From the NCBI RefSeq assembly GCF_024752355.1, contig NZ_JANTHZ010000004.1, positions 248,001 through 312,000 on the forward strand: 64,000 bases of DNA, in the 5' to 3' direction. Shown in pieces: positions 17,761-25,782 of the stretch. The position numbers and the translations under genes are program-made. Position 1 is the first letter of the stretch; the number at the start of each line of letters is the position of its first letter. Source of the stretch: Ancylobacter mangrovi. Lineage in GTDB: Bacteria > Pseudomonadota > Alphaproteobacteria > Rhizobiales > Xanthobacteraceae. The notes below the pieces were generated by a model, which saw only the letters and a program-made list of their open reading frames with translations, was not told where the DNA came from and ran no database searches.

Positions 17761-19461
17761 ATGGCTCCAAGGCAGATCACGCCGGACGTCTCCGTCACCA
17801 ACCAGATGGACGGCGCCGCCCTCGCCCGTGCCGCCTCGGCCGGCTACCGGACCATCGTCTGCGCCCGTCCGGACGGCGAGGAGCCCGGCCAGCCCGACGC
17901 CGCCGAGATGGCCCTGCTGGCCGACGCGCTGGGCATGGCCTTCGTCCATATCCCGGTCGCCCCCGGCGCCTTCGACGACGAGGCGGTGGCGCAGATGCGG
18001 GCCGTGCTCGACAAGCTTCCCTCACCCATTCTCGGCTATTGCCGAAGCGGCATGCGCGCGGCCACGCTCTGGGCGCTGGCGGAGGCGGGCCATCGCCCGT
18101 TCGAGGATATCCTCGGCCTCGCCGGCCGCGCCGGCTTCGACCTGTCGGCCCAGCGCCCGCGCCTCGCACCCGCGCCAACGGAGACGGACCCCGGGAGCGC
18201 GCCGGCGCCCCGCGTGCATGACGTCGTCATCGTCGGCGGCGGGGCGGCCGGCATCGCCACCGCCTCCAGCCTGCTGAAGCGCCGCCCCTCGCTCGACATC
18301 GCGATCGTCGAGCCCGCCACCTGCCACTACTACCAGCCGGGCTGGACAATGGTCGGCGCCGGCATCTTCAAGCCGGAAACCACGCGCCATCCCATGGCCG
18401 AGGTCATGCCGGCGGGCGTCACCTGGATTCGGCAGGCCGCCGCCGGCTTCGCGCCGCAGATGCGGGAGGTGATGCTGGCGGACGGCGCCTCGGTGCGCTA
18501 CCGCGCGCTCGTCGTGGCGCCGGGCCTGCGCCTCGCCTGGGACGCCATTCCCGGCCTGTCGGAAACGCTGGGCGAGAACGGCGTCACCTCAAACTACCGC
18601 TACGACCTCGCCCCCTACACCTACCGTCTCGCCAGCGACATGCGCCCCGGCCGGGCGCTGTTCACCCAGCCGGCGATGCCGATCAAATGCGCCGGCGCTC
18701 CGCAGAAGGCGATGTATCTGTGCTGCGATATCTGGCGCGAGGCCGGCATCCTGCCGCGCATGGAGGTCGAGTTCCACAATGCCGGCGGCGTGCTGTTCGG
18801 CGTGCCGACCTATGTCCCGGCGCTGATGGACTATGTCGAGCGCTACGGCATCGACCTCAATTTCGGCTCTACCCTCGTCGCCGTCGACGGGCCGGCCCGC
18901 ATCGCCACCTTCGAGCGCAAGGGTGCGGACGGACGGCCCGAGCGGGTCGAGCGCACCTTCGACATGCTCCACGCCGTGCCGCCGCAGACGCCGCTCGACG
19001 TCATCGCCGCGAGCCCGCTCGCCGGGCCTGGCGGGTGGATCGAGGTCGATCCGGCGACGCTCCGCCATGTCCGCCACGAGGACGTGTTCGCGCTCGGCGA
19101 CGCCACCGACACGCCGAACGCCAAGACCGCCGCCGCCGCGCGCAAGCAGGCGCCCGTGGTCGCCGTCAACGTGCTCGCCGCGCTCGACGGCAAGGCGCCG
19201 GCGGCGCAGTACAACGGCTACGGCTCCTGCCCGCTCACCGTCGAGCGCGGCCGGATCGTGCTGGCCGAGTTCGGCTATGGCGGCGCGCTGCTGCCGACCT
19301 TCCCGAAATGGATGCTGGACGGCACCCGGCCGACGCGCCGGGCCTGGTTCCTGAAGGACCGCATGCTGCCGCCGATCTACTGGTACGCGATGCTGCGCGG
19401 GCGCGAATGGCTGTGTGCGCCCGAGCCGATCGCGGCACCGCCGGAAAGCGGGCCGGCGTGA
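17761..19461 (+). CDS. DUF442 (TIGR01244-type) domain fused to sulfide:quinone oxidoreductase-like flavoprotein
   Basis: A 566-residue two-domain protein. Residues 1-125 form a tyrosine-phosphatase/rhodanese-like domain with the Cys-loop YCRSGMR (Cys94), the type linked to sulfur transfer. Residues about 150-566 are an SQR-type FAD protein with VVIVGGGAAGIAT (155-167), Cys310 in IKCAGAPQKAMYLCCD, an FAD-binding ALGDATDTPNAKTAAA, and Cys490 in YGSCPLTVERG. Both usual redox cysteine positions appear to be present. The enzyme should oxidise sulfide to persulfide or polysulfide, pass electrons to quinone at the membrane, and may pass sulfur to the fused domain. TauE follows with a 1-bp overlap. 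Confidence 0.9.
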   Translation: MAPRQITPDVSVTNQMDGAALARAASAGYRTIVCARPDGEEPGQPDAAEMALLADALGMAFVHIPVAPGAFDDEAVAQMRAVLDKLPSPILGYCRSGMRAATLWALAEAGHRPFEDILGLAGRAGFDLSAQRPRLAPAPTETDPGSAPAPRVHDVVIVGGGAAGIATASSLLKRRPSLDIAIVEPATCHYYQPGWTMVGAGIFKPETTRHPMAEVMPAGVTWIRQAAAGFAPQMREVMLADGASVRYRALVVAPGLRLAWDAIPGLSETLGENGVTSNYRYDLAPYTYRLASDMRPGRALFTQPAMPIKCAGAPQKAMYLCCDIWREAGILPRMEVEFHNAGGVLFGVPTYVPALMDYVERYGIDLNFGSTLVAVDGPARIATFERKGADGRPERVERTFDMLHAVPPQTPLDVIAASPLAGPGGWIEVDPATLRHVRHEDVFALGDATDTPNAKTAAAARKQAPVVAVNVLAALDGKAPAAQYNGYGSCPLTVERGRIVLAEFGYGGALLPTFPKWMLDGTRPTRRAWFLKDRMLPPIYWYAMLRGREWLCAPEPIAAPPESGPA

Positions 19462-20246
19462 TGCTCGAACCGGTGCAATACGCGCTCGGCGGCGGGGCCG
19501 GCGTGCTGGTGGGCTTCACGCTCGGCTTGGTGGGCGGCGGCGGCTCGATCCTCGCCGTGCCGCTGATCGTCTATCTGGTCGGCGTGCGCAACCCGCACAT
19601 CGCCATCGGCACCAGCGCCTTCGCGGTCGCCATCAACGCCGCGGTCGGGCTGCTCAGCCATGCGCAGGCGGGCACGGTGAAGTGGCGCTGCGGCGGCATG
19701 TACGCCGCCGCGGGCATTCTCGGCGCGCTGGCCGGCTCGACCTTCGGCAAGCTGATCGACGGCCAGAAGCTGCTGTTCCTGTTCGCCCTGCTGATGCTGG
19801 CGGTGGGCGTGCTGATGCTGCGCGGGCGCGGCAATCCCGGCGAGCCGGGCGCGGAATGCACGCGCGAGAAGGCGCCCCGGGTGCTCGGCTTCGGGCTCGG
19901 CACCGGCGCGGTCTCCGGCTTCTTCGGCATCGGCGGCGGCTTCCTCATCGTGCCGGGGCTGATCGGCTCGACCGGCATGCCGATCCTGAACGCGGTCGGC
20001 ACCTCGCTCGTCGCGGTCACCGCCTTCGGCCTGACCACCGCGTTCAACTACGCGCTGTCGGGCTTCGTCGACTGGGCCCTCGCCCTCGTCTTCATCGCCG
20101 GCGGCGCAGCGGGAAGCTTTGCCGGCATGAAGGTGGCGCAGCATCTCGCCGGACGGGCCGGTCATCTGGCGACGGTGTTCGCGGCGATCATCTTCGTCGT
20201 CGCCTCCTACATGCTGTTCCGCAGCGCCTCGGTGCTGCTGGCCTGA
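19461..20246 (+). CDS. TauE/SafE family sulfite or sulfoacetate exporter-like membrane protein
   Basis: A 261-residue integral membrane protein with about seven to eight helices. It has the duplicated TauE/SafE motif: VGFTLGLVGGGGSILAVPLI near the N-terminus and GAVSGFFGIGGGFLIVPGL in the second half, each followed by GTSAFAV and GTSLVAV. Members export sulfite, sulfoacetate or related anions. It starts inside the stop codon of the SQR fusion (TGATG), so the two are co-translated. It may expel sulfite or thiosulfate formed during sulfide oxidation. It is convergent with the ATPase gene 16 bp away. Confidence 0.92.
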   Translation: MLEPVQYALGGGAGVLVGFTLGLVGGGGSILAVPLIVYLVGVRNPHIAIGTSAFAVAINAAVGLLSHAQAGTVKWRCGGMYAAAGILGALAGSTFGKLIDGQKLLFLFALLMLAVGVLMLRGRGNPGEPGAECTREKAPRVLGFGLGTGAVSGFFGIGGGFLIVPGLIGSTGMPILNAVGTSLVAVTAFGLTTAFNYALSGFVDWALALVFIAGGAAGSFAGMKVAQHLAGRAGHLATVFAAIIFVVASYMLFRSASVLLA

Positions 20247-20262
20247 ACCGTCCGCGGCCGGC

Positions 20263-22890
20263 TCAGCCGAGGTCCGGCTCCCAGTCGCTCATGTGCAGCA
20301 CGTTGCCGCCGAGCTTCGCGAAGGCGCGCTGGCGGCAGGAAAAGACGATGATCTGCTGGTCCCGCGCCTGCCGGTGCAGCGCGTCGAACATGCGCTCGAT
20401 CCGGTCATCGTCGGAATAGACCAGCGCGTCGTCGAGGATCACCGGCGCCGGCCGGCCGTCCTGCGCCAGCAGCCGGGCGAAGGCGAGCCGGGTCAGCACC
20501 GAGAGCTGCTCGCGCATGCCTCCGCTCAGCCGCTCGACCTCCTCCTCCTGCCCGTTGCGGCGGATGGTCTGCGGCAGCAGCGACTTCTCGTCGAACACGA
20601 TCGAGACGTCGTCGAACAGCAGGCCGAGCAGCGGGCGCAGCTCGTTCAGCACCGGCTGGAGATAGAGGTCGCGCGCCGCCGAGCGCGAGGCCTGCAGAGC
20701 CTCGCGCAGGCGGTCCAGCACCGCCACTTCGGACGCGAACGCGCCGACGCGCGCATCGGCCGCCTCGCGGGCCTCGCCCGCCTCGCGCCACGCCTCCTCG
20801 ACCGCATCGTCCGAGCGGGTCCTGATCTCGGCGTTGAGGCCGGCGAGGTCGCGCCGCAGCCGCTCCTCCTCCTGCCGCGCGCCCTCCTCGACCGAGCGGG
20901 CGCGGCGCAGCGCCGCCTCGGCCGAGGCAAGATCCGGCGCGGCGGCTTCCAGCTCGCCGGCGCGGGTCTCGCAGGTGCCGAGATCGGCCGCGGCCGCGCC
21001 ATGGGCGGCGGCGAGCGCCGTCTCCTGCCCGCCGCGTTCCGCCTCCGGCCCCAGCTCGGCCTCGAGCCGCGCGAGCTCGCCGTCCAGCGCCGCGACCGAG
21101 CTCTGCGCCGCCATCAGCGCCTCCATCGCCCGCTCGCGCCGCGGCTCGGCCTCGTGGGCTCGCGCGCGCCCGGCGCCGACCCGCGCCTCGGCACGCTCCA
21201 GCGCCTGGCGCACCTCGTCGGGATCGCCCTTCAGCTCCAGCGCCTCCGCCGGCACCGCCGCACGCCGCGCGACCTCCTCGCGCAGCGCCTTCAGCCCTTC
21301 CGGCACCAGATGGCGCGCCTTGATGCGCAGCCCTTCGAGCGCCGCCGCCTGCCTCTGCGCCTCGCCGGAGCGGCGGCGCGCCTCGGCGAGGTCGGCGACG
21401 GAAATCTCCGCCAGCAGGCGCCGCCGCTTCTCCTCCGCCACCTTCAAAGCCCCGTCGGCGCCGGCCGGCCGGTTGGCGCGCACATGGAGCGTGCCGATGC
21501 CGGGCAGGTCGAGGCGGGCGACGTCCCTCACCGCCTGTTCCTCGCCATCGGCGAGCGCGCGGCCATCGATCGTCACCCGCGCCGGCGCCTCGCCCTCATA
21601 GGCGATGCGCAGCGAAGGCAGCCCCGCCTCCTCGGCCGTGCGCAGGCGGAAGATCCCCTCGTCCAACCGCTGCAATTTCTCGATCGCCGCGTCGGGGATC
21701 GCGATCGATGCCAGCGCGGCCTCGCCCTCCTCCAGCCGCGCGCGGATCGCCTCGGCCCGGCCGAGCCGCTGCTTCAGCGCGTCGAGCTCCTCGGCCGCCT
21801 TGCGCGCGGCGAGCGCGCGCTCGAGCCGGGCCAGCAGCGCGCGCGTCTCGCGCTCCTCGCGCTCGGCCGCCTGCACCTCGGCACTCGCCTGCTCCATCGC
21901 GGCGGTGGCCGCCCCGCGCTTCGCCTGCGCCTCCTCACGCCGCACCTCCATCGCCTGCCGCTCGACTTTCAGCGCGGCGAGACGCTCCATAGCCGCGCGG
22001 AATCCCTTCAGCGCCCGCTCGGCGGCCTCGAACCGGCTGCGCGCCAGTGCCGCTTCCGCCCGCGCCGCCTTCAGCGTCTCGGCATGGCTCTTCGCAGTCT
22101 CGAACGCCGCCTCGGCCTCGACCACGGCGGCGCGGCGGGCCGCCTTCTCCTCGGCCTTGTCGAGCTCGGCGAGCTGGCGCAGCGCCCCGGCGCGCCGGTC
22201 GAGCGCCGCGCGCAGCGTGTCGACGTCGGCCTTGAGCCGCGCCTCCTCCTCGGCGAGGCGGGCCTGTTCCTCCAGCGCCGCGGCATAGGGGCCGCCCGAC
22301 TTCGCGCGCCCGGTGGCGGTGACCAGCGCGCCAAGTTCGCCGGCGCACAGCTCGATGATCTGCGACATGCGCCGCCCGCCGGTGATCGCCTCGACCTCGC
22401 CCTGCACGGAGGTGAGCAGGCTCTCGCGCACCTGCCGCTCGTCCTCGTCCTCCTTGCGCTTCTCGAGGCCGGTATTGCCCTGCCGCACCCAGAGCAGGCC
22501 GGCCGGCCCGGCGGTGCCCCCGCGTATGAGCCCGGCAATGAAGTTCTCCGCCTCGTCCGCCTGGGCGACGAGCCGGCCGCTGTCGAGCGCCATGACGCTC
22601 GCCCGCCGGCCGCCGAGGAACTGCTTGGTGAGCCGGAACCGCCCCTCCGGCACGATGATGTCGGCCTCCACCAGCGGATTGCCGCCGCTATAGGGCTGCA
22701 GGCGCTTCAGCTCCTTCGCCTGCCCGGTATGGGGCTGGAAGAACAGCGCGTGCAGCGCGTCGAAGCTGGTCGACTTGCCGTATTCGTTGGCCGCGCACAG
22801 CACGTTGACGCCGTCGCCGATCCCCTCGATCGCCACGCCCCGGCGGGCGAAGCGCCGCACGTTGAAGAGCCGGAGCGCCGCGATCTTCAT
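20263..22890 (-). CDS. YhaN-like SMC/Rad50-type ATPase
   Basis: An 875-residue ATPase with a nucleotide-binding head split by a very long Ala/Glu/Arg-rich coiled coil (about 190-720). The N-terminal half-head has KIAALRLFNVRRF and the Walker A-like AANEYGKSTSFDALH. The C-terminal half has signature LSGGMREQLSVLTRLAFARL and Walker B APVILDDALVYSDDDRI, followed by QIIVFSCRQRAF. This matches the YhaN group, which pairs with a YhaO nuclease like Rad50 with Mre11, for DNA-end processing. It overlaps the nuclease gene by 4 bp. The ATG at 22890 is chosen because upstream sequence in this frame is a shadow of the nuclease gene. Confidence 0.9.
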   Translation of the reverse strand: MKIAALRLFNVRRFARRGVAIEGIGDGVNVLCAANEYGKSTSFDALHALFFQPHTGQAKELKRLQPYSGGNPLVEADIIVPEGRFRLTKQFLGGRRASVMALDSGRLVAQADEAENFIAGLIRGGTAGPAGLLWVRQGNTGLEKRKEDEDERQVRESLLTSVQGEVEAITGGRRMSQIIELCAGELGALVTATGRAKSGGPYAAALEEQARLAEEEARLKADVDTLRAALDRRAGALRQLAELDKAEEKAARRAAVVEAEAAFETAKSHAETLKAARAEAALARSRFEAAERALKGFRAAMERLAALKVERQAMEVRREEAQAKRGAATAAMEQASAEVQAAEREERETRALLARLERALAARKAAEELDALKQRLGRAEAIRARLEEGEAALASIAIPDAAIEKLQRLDEGIFRLRTAEEAGLPSLRIAYEGEAPARVTIDGRALADGEEQAVRDVARLDLPGIGTLHVRANRPAGADGALKVAEEKRRRLLAEISVADLAEARRRSGEAQRQAAALEGLRIKARHLVPEGLKALREEVARRAAVPAEALELKGDPDEVRQALERAEARVGAGRARAHEAEPRRERAMEALMAAQSSVAALDGELARLEAELGPEAERGGQETALAAAHGAAAADLGTCETRAGELEAAAPDLASAEAALRRARSVEEGARQEEERLRRDLAGLNAEIRTRSDDAVEEAWREAGEAREAADARVGAFASEVAVLDRLREALQASRSAARDLYLQPVLNELRPLLGLLFDDVSIVFDEKSLLPQTIRRNGQEEEVERLSGGMREQLSVLTRLAFARLLAQDGRPAPVILDDALVYSDDDRIERMFDALHRQARDQQIIVFSCRQRAFAKLGGNVLHMSDWEPDLG

Positions 22891-24017
22891 GCGCCGGCCT
22901 GCTGGCTGTAGGAGAACAGGCGCATCAGCGCCGCCCGCGCCACCTCCCGCTCGGCGGCCGAACGGGTGGCGTCGAGGCTCTCCGCCCGCAGCGCCTCGGC
23001 CGCCTCGCGCAGGGCGCCGCCACGGTCGATCAGGTCGAGATCGGTGGCCTCGCAATCGATCGCGAGCCCGGCCTCGTCGAGTTCGAGGCGGGCGAATTCC
23101 GGCGCCGCCTGCGCGATGGCGGCGGCGAGCGCGGTGCGGCCGGCAAGGCTTGCCCGGCCGGCCGCGGCGACGCGCAGGAGCGTCTGCCGCCGCTCCCGCC
23201 CCTCGGGAAGCCGCCCGGCGAGCAGCGCCGCGCCATCGTCCTGCGACAGCAGGTCGAGGCGCAGCGTGCGCCAGGCGAAGCTCGCGGTCTCGACCGGCGT
23301 CACCTCGGGCGCGGCACCGGCCGCTTCGATGCTCACGATCAGCGCCGTGCCGGGCCGGTCGTGCTTGAAGCGGTCGGGCTCGGGCGTGCCGCTGTAGCGG
23401 GTACGCACGTCGACCTCCAGCGAGCCGTGCCAGTCGCCGAGCGCCAGATAGTCGAGGCCGGCGCGGGCCGCCCGGTCGGGGGCGATGACGTCGGTGGCGC
23501 CGCCCTCCTCGGCGAAGTCGCGGATCGCGCCATGGGCGAGGCCGATGCGGATCGCCCCCTCCTCCCGGCCCGCCCCGTCCATCCATTCGGTCAGGTCGCG
23601 TCCGGGCCGGCGGGTGGTGCAGGGCGCGGGCAGCAGCGTGACGCCGGGGGCCAGCGCCAGCGGGGCCGGCTCGACGGCGAGCACGACATTGTCCGGCGCC
23701 TCGAGGCGCAGCGCGCCCCAGAGCTGCGAGGCCTGCAGCGAATCGTGGTTGCCCGGCAGCAGCACCCAGCGCAGCGGGGCGTGATGGCCCATCTCCGCCA
23801 GCGCCTGCCGGCGGATGTCGGGGGCGGGCGTCTCGGTGTCGAAGGTGTCGCCCGCCAGCAGGATGGTGGAGGCCCCGCTCTCGCGCGCCCGCGCCGCCAG
23901 CCGGCCGATCGCCGCATGGCGCGCCTCACGCAGCCGCCCGCGCAGCTCCTCCGGCAGGTTGCCGAAGCGCCTTCCCAGATGAAGGTCGCTGGAATGGAGG
24001 AAGCGGAATGCGCTCAT
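22887..24017 (-). CDS. YhaO/SbcD-like metallophosphoesterase (DNA exonuclease subunit)
   Basis: A 376-residue calcineurin-type phosphoesterase. Metal-binding motifs are SSDLHLG (about 9-15), LAGDTFDTE (about 53-61), LLPGNHDSL (about 83-91), and histidines in GLAHGAI and GDWHGS. It is the likely Mre11/SbcD-type nuclease partner of the following YhaN-like ATPase. The ATG at 24017 is chosen because the conserved fold begins there (MSAFRFLHSSDLH); the in-frame extension to 24245 is Arg/Pro-rich and unlike the family. The stop overlaps the ATPase start (ATGA), indicating coupled synthesis of the complex. Confidence 0.9.
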   Translation of the reverse strand: MSAFRFLHSSDLHLGRRFGNLPEELRGRLREARHAAIGRLAARARESGASTILLAGDTFDTETPAPDIRRQALAEMGHHAPLRWVLLPGNHDSLQASQLWGALRLEAPDNVVLAVEPAPLALAPGVTLLPAPCTTRRPGRDLTEWMDGAGREEGAIRIGLAHGAIRDFAEEGGATDVIAPDRAARAGLDYLALGDWHGSLEVDVRTRYSGTPEPDRFKHDRPGTALIVSIEAAGAAPEVTPVETASFAWRTLRLDLLSQDDGAALLAGRLPEGRERRQTLLRVAAAGRASLAGRTALAAAIAQAAPEFARLELDEAGLAIDCEATDLDLIDRGGALREAAEALRAESLDATRSAAEREVARAALMRLFSYSQQAGA

Positions 24018-24267
24018 CGCGCCGCCCGTCGCGCCCGCGCAGGCCGGGAACGGGTCCGGCGGGCGGTCGGATTGCCGGCGCAGGGTTGGGCTCGATCGGC
24101 GGGCACGGCGGTCGCGTTCTCCTGCTGCGGGCGGGAGAGGCGCCGCGTCGCGCGAATCCCCGCCGCTTCCTCCCCCGACCATGGGCTCGCGCCGGCGCCC
24201 GCGCAAGGCGCGCGCGGGCGCCACGCGGAGCGGTCGCCGCGGCAAGATGACCGCCCGGCGGCTTTAC
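24018..24267. other. Gene-free G+C-rich upstream region of the nuclease operon
   Basis: No convincing gene is seen in this stretch. Open frames on both strands are Arg/Pro/Gly-rich shadows. It should hold the promoter of the nuclease-ATPase operon, but no clear -35/-10 pair is visible. Confidence 0.5.
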
Positions 24268-24345
24268 ATGAGAAGACTTCCAGATTCATGAGAAATGAAT
24301 AAAAACTTTATAAGAATCAATATTATAGACAGGCGGTTACATGGT
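24268..24345 (+). promoter_or_regulatory. A+T-rich promoter region with repeats upstream of the cupredoxin-like gene
   Basis: A sharply A+T-rich stretch in a G+C-rich context. It has direct repeats ATGAGAA at 24268 and 24288, an inverted repeat ATTCAT-N5-ATGAAT at 24284-24300, and a TATAA-N9-TTATA dyad near 24311-24334. It is the likely promoter and operator for the secreted-protein pair that follows. The regulator is unknown. Confidence 0.45.
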
Positions 24346-24425
24346 GACTACGGTCTTGCGAAAAGAAGAACGGGACCGGCCGGCGCCGGCACCCGCGCTC
24401 GACATCAGGGAAGGGAGAGAAACGC

Positions 24426-24893
24426 ATGAACGCCCGTTTCGTAAATCGCCGCCACATGCTTGCGCTCGGTGCCGCCGGCATCGTCGGCCTCGCGGCCATC
24501 CCCGCCGCCATCCCCGCCGCCTTGGCCGAAGACATCGCCAAGGGCCGCCAGCGGCTGCCGGAAATCGTGCTCGGCGACACCAACGGCAACGACTACGCGG
24601 TGCCGGTGAAGGACATCACCATGGAGGGCGGCAAGTCCTACCAGCTCGATGTCACCTCCAATGGCGGCAAGGAATACAAGTTCATGGCGCCGGAATTCTT
24701 CCGCAACATCTGGATGAACCAGATCGTCATCAACCATCTGGAAATCCATCCCTACGGCTCGCCGCACCATATCGAATTCGACGACGAAGGCACGATCTCG
24801 CTCGAATTCGTGCCGATCCGCACCGGCACCTACAAATGGTGGATCGAGGGGCTGGAAGAGAAGGGCATGCAGGGCACGCTGACCGTCAAATAG
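24426..24893 (+). CDS. Secreted cupredoxin-fold protein lacking cysteine
   Basis: A 155-residue exported protein with a signal that has an RR pair (VNRRHMLALGAAG, possibly Tat) and a cleavage site near AALA-EDIA. The mature part looks like a beta-barrel cupredoxin (YQLDVTSNGGKEYKF, ISLEFVPIRTGTYKWWIEGL, GTLTVK). There is no cysteine anywhere, so a type-1 blue copper site is impossible. Instead there is a cluster NHLEIHPYGSPHHIEF with four histidines, plus methionines in IWMNQ and EKGMQG. It may bind a metal in another way or have lost metal binding. It is followed 51 bp later by a small secreted two-cysteine protein. Function unknown. Confidence 0.75.
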   Translation: MNARFVNRRHMLALGAAGIVGLAAIPAAIPAALAEDIAKGRQRLPEIVLGDTNGNDYAVPVKDITMEGGKSYQLDVTSNGGKEYKFMAPEFFRNIWMNQIVINHLEIHPYGSPHHIEFDDEGTISLEFVPIRTGTYKWWIEGLEEKGMQGTLTVK

Positions 24894-24944
24894 GCGGCAG
24901 CGCAAACGGGAAGCCGGCAACGGCGTCATTCGGGAGGAAGAACC

Positions 24945-25217
24945 ATGCGGGAAAGAACCCTGAGAATTCTGCTTTCGGCGGCGCTGCTGGCCGGCGCGGC
25001 CACCTTCGCCACCGTCGGCGACGCCCTGGCGGACGACGCCAAGGACTGCTCGGACGGCGTCGCCATGATCAAGGCGGAGATCGCCAAGGGCCCGCCCAAG
25101 GCGACGCTCGACAAGCTGAACAAGGCGCTGCGCGGCGCCCAGCGCGAGATGGGCGAAGGCGAATATGACGAATGCCTCGACTTCGTCGGCGACGCGAAAA
25201 AGGCGATCAAGGGCTAG
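24945..25217 (+). CDS. Small secreted helical protein with two cysteines, unknown function
   Basis: A 90-residue protein with a typical Sec signal peptide (LRILLSAALLAGAATFATV, cleavage near ALA-DDAK). The mature ~60 residues are charged and helical, with two cysteines (KDCSDGV and YDECLDF) about 44 residues apart that could form a disulfide tying helices together. The Shine-Dalgarno GGGAGGAA lies upstream. It is co-directional with the cysteine-free cupredoxin-like gene and ends in a shared terminator, so the two probably form one transcription unit. I do not recognise the family. Confidence 0.75.
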   Translation: MRERTLRILLSAALLAGAATFATVGDALADDAKDCSDGVAMIKAEIAKGPPKATLDKLNKALRGAQREMGEGEYDECLDFVGDAKKAIKG

Positions 25218-25240
25218 ACACCGGCCCTCGGGTGGGAAGA

Positions 25241-25274
25241 CGGGCGCGGCGACCCCGCGCCCGTTTCCTTTTTC
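25241..25274 (+). terminator. Intrinsic terminator after the small secreted protein gene
   Basis: A perfect 9-bp G+C stem (CGGGCGCGG/CCGCGCCCG) with a 5-nt loop is followed by TTTCCTTTTT. It ends the plus-strand cupredoxin unit. Confidence 0.85.
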
Positions 25275-25309
25275 GGGCCATGCGGCCCGGCGGCATCACA
25301 TGGCGTGCG

Positions 25310-25576
25310 TCAGCCGGTCGGCGGTGCGACGTCCGGGTCGTCGCCGTCCACCGACGGCAGTGCGCCCGAACCGGGAGTGGCGTCCTCGTTGATCAGGTCG
25401 CGCCGCGCGTGCGGGCCGGCGCCGGGGAACGGGCGCTCGTCGCCGGCGCGGCCGGCTTCACCCTTCTCCAGCCGGTGCGCCGACATCCAGGCGTCGAGCG
25501 CCGCCCCTTCCGGACGGCCTTCCGCCTCCCAGACCCGATAGGCGGCTTCGCGTACCCGCTGCTCGTTCCTGTCCAT
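25310..25576 (-). CDS. DUF2934 domain protein
   Basis: An 88-residue protein whose N-terminal ~40 residues (REAAYRVWEAEGRPEGAALD and AWMSAHRLE) match the short helical DUF2934 domain common in alphaproteobacteria. The rest is acidic, Pro/Gly-rich and probably disordered. An excellent Shine-Dalgarno (AAGGAGA) precedes the ATG at 25576, supporting a real gene despite its small size. No biochemical role is known to me. It is divergent from the membrane protein gene at 25783. Confidence 0.8.
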   Translation of the reverse strand: MDRNEQRVREAAYRVWEAEGRPEGAALDAWMSAHRLEKGEAGRAGDERPFPGAGPHARRDLINEDATPGSGALPSVDGDDPDVAPPTG

Positions 25577-25782
25577 GGCGAATCTCCTTGTTGAATCCCG
25601 CTTGGCCGACCCTTGCGGCCGACGGCGCGGGCATCCGGGCCAACCGCCCAACCGAGGCCATGGTTCCTCGTCCTTGATGCAAATGGCGCGAGTCGGGTGC
25701 GAAAAGCGGAGGGCTCGGCTACAAGCATCAGGTTCGCCCATCCGGTCTCCGGGATCGCGGGCGGACCGATCGGGAGTGCGAG

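Noticed and set aside
20293-22911. Plus-strand open frame of 872 codons opposite the YhaN-like ATPase gene
   Set aside because: It is a mirror of a clear coding gene. Its translation is Arg/Leu/Gln/His-rich with no family motif, as expected from G+C-rich third positions.
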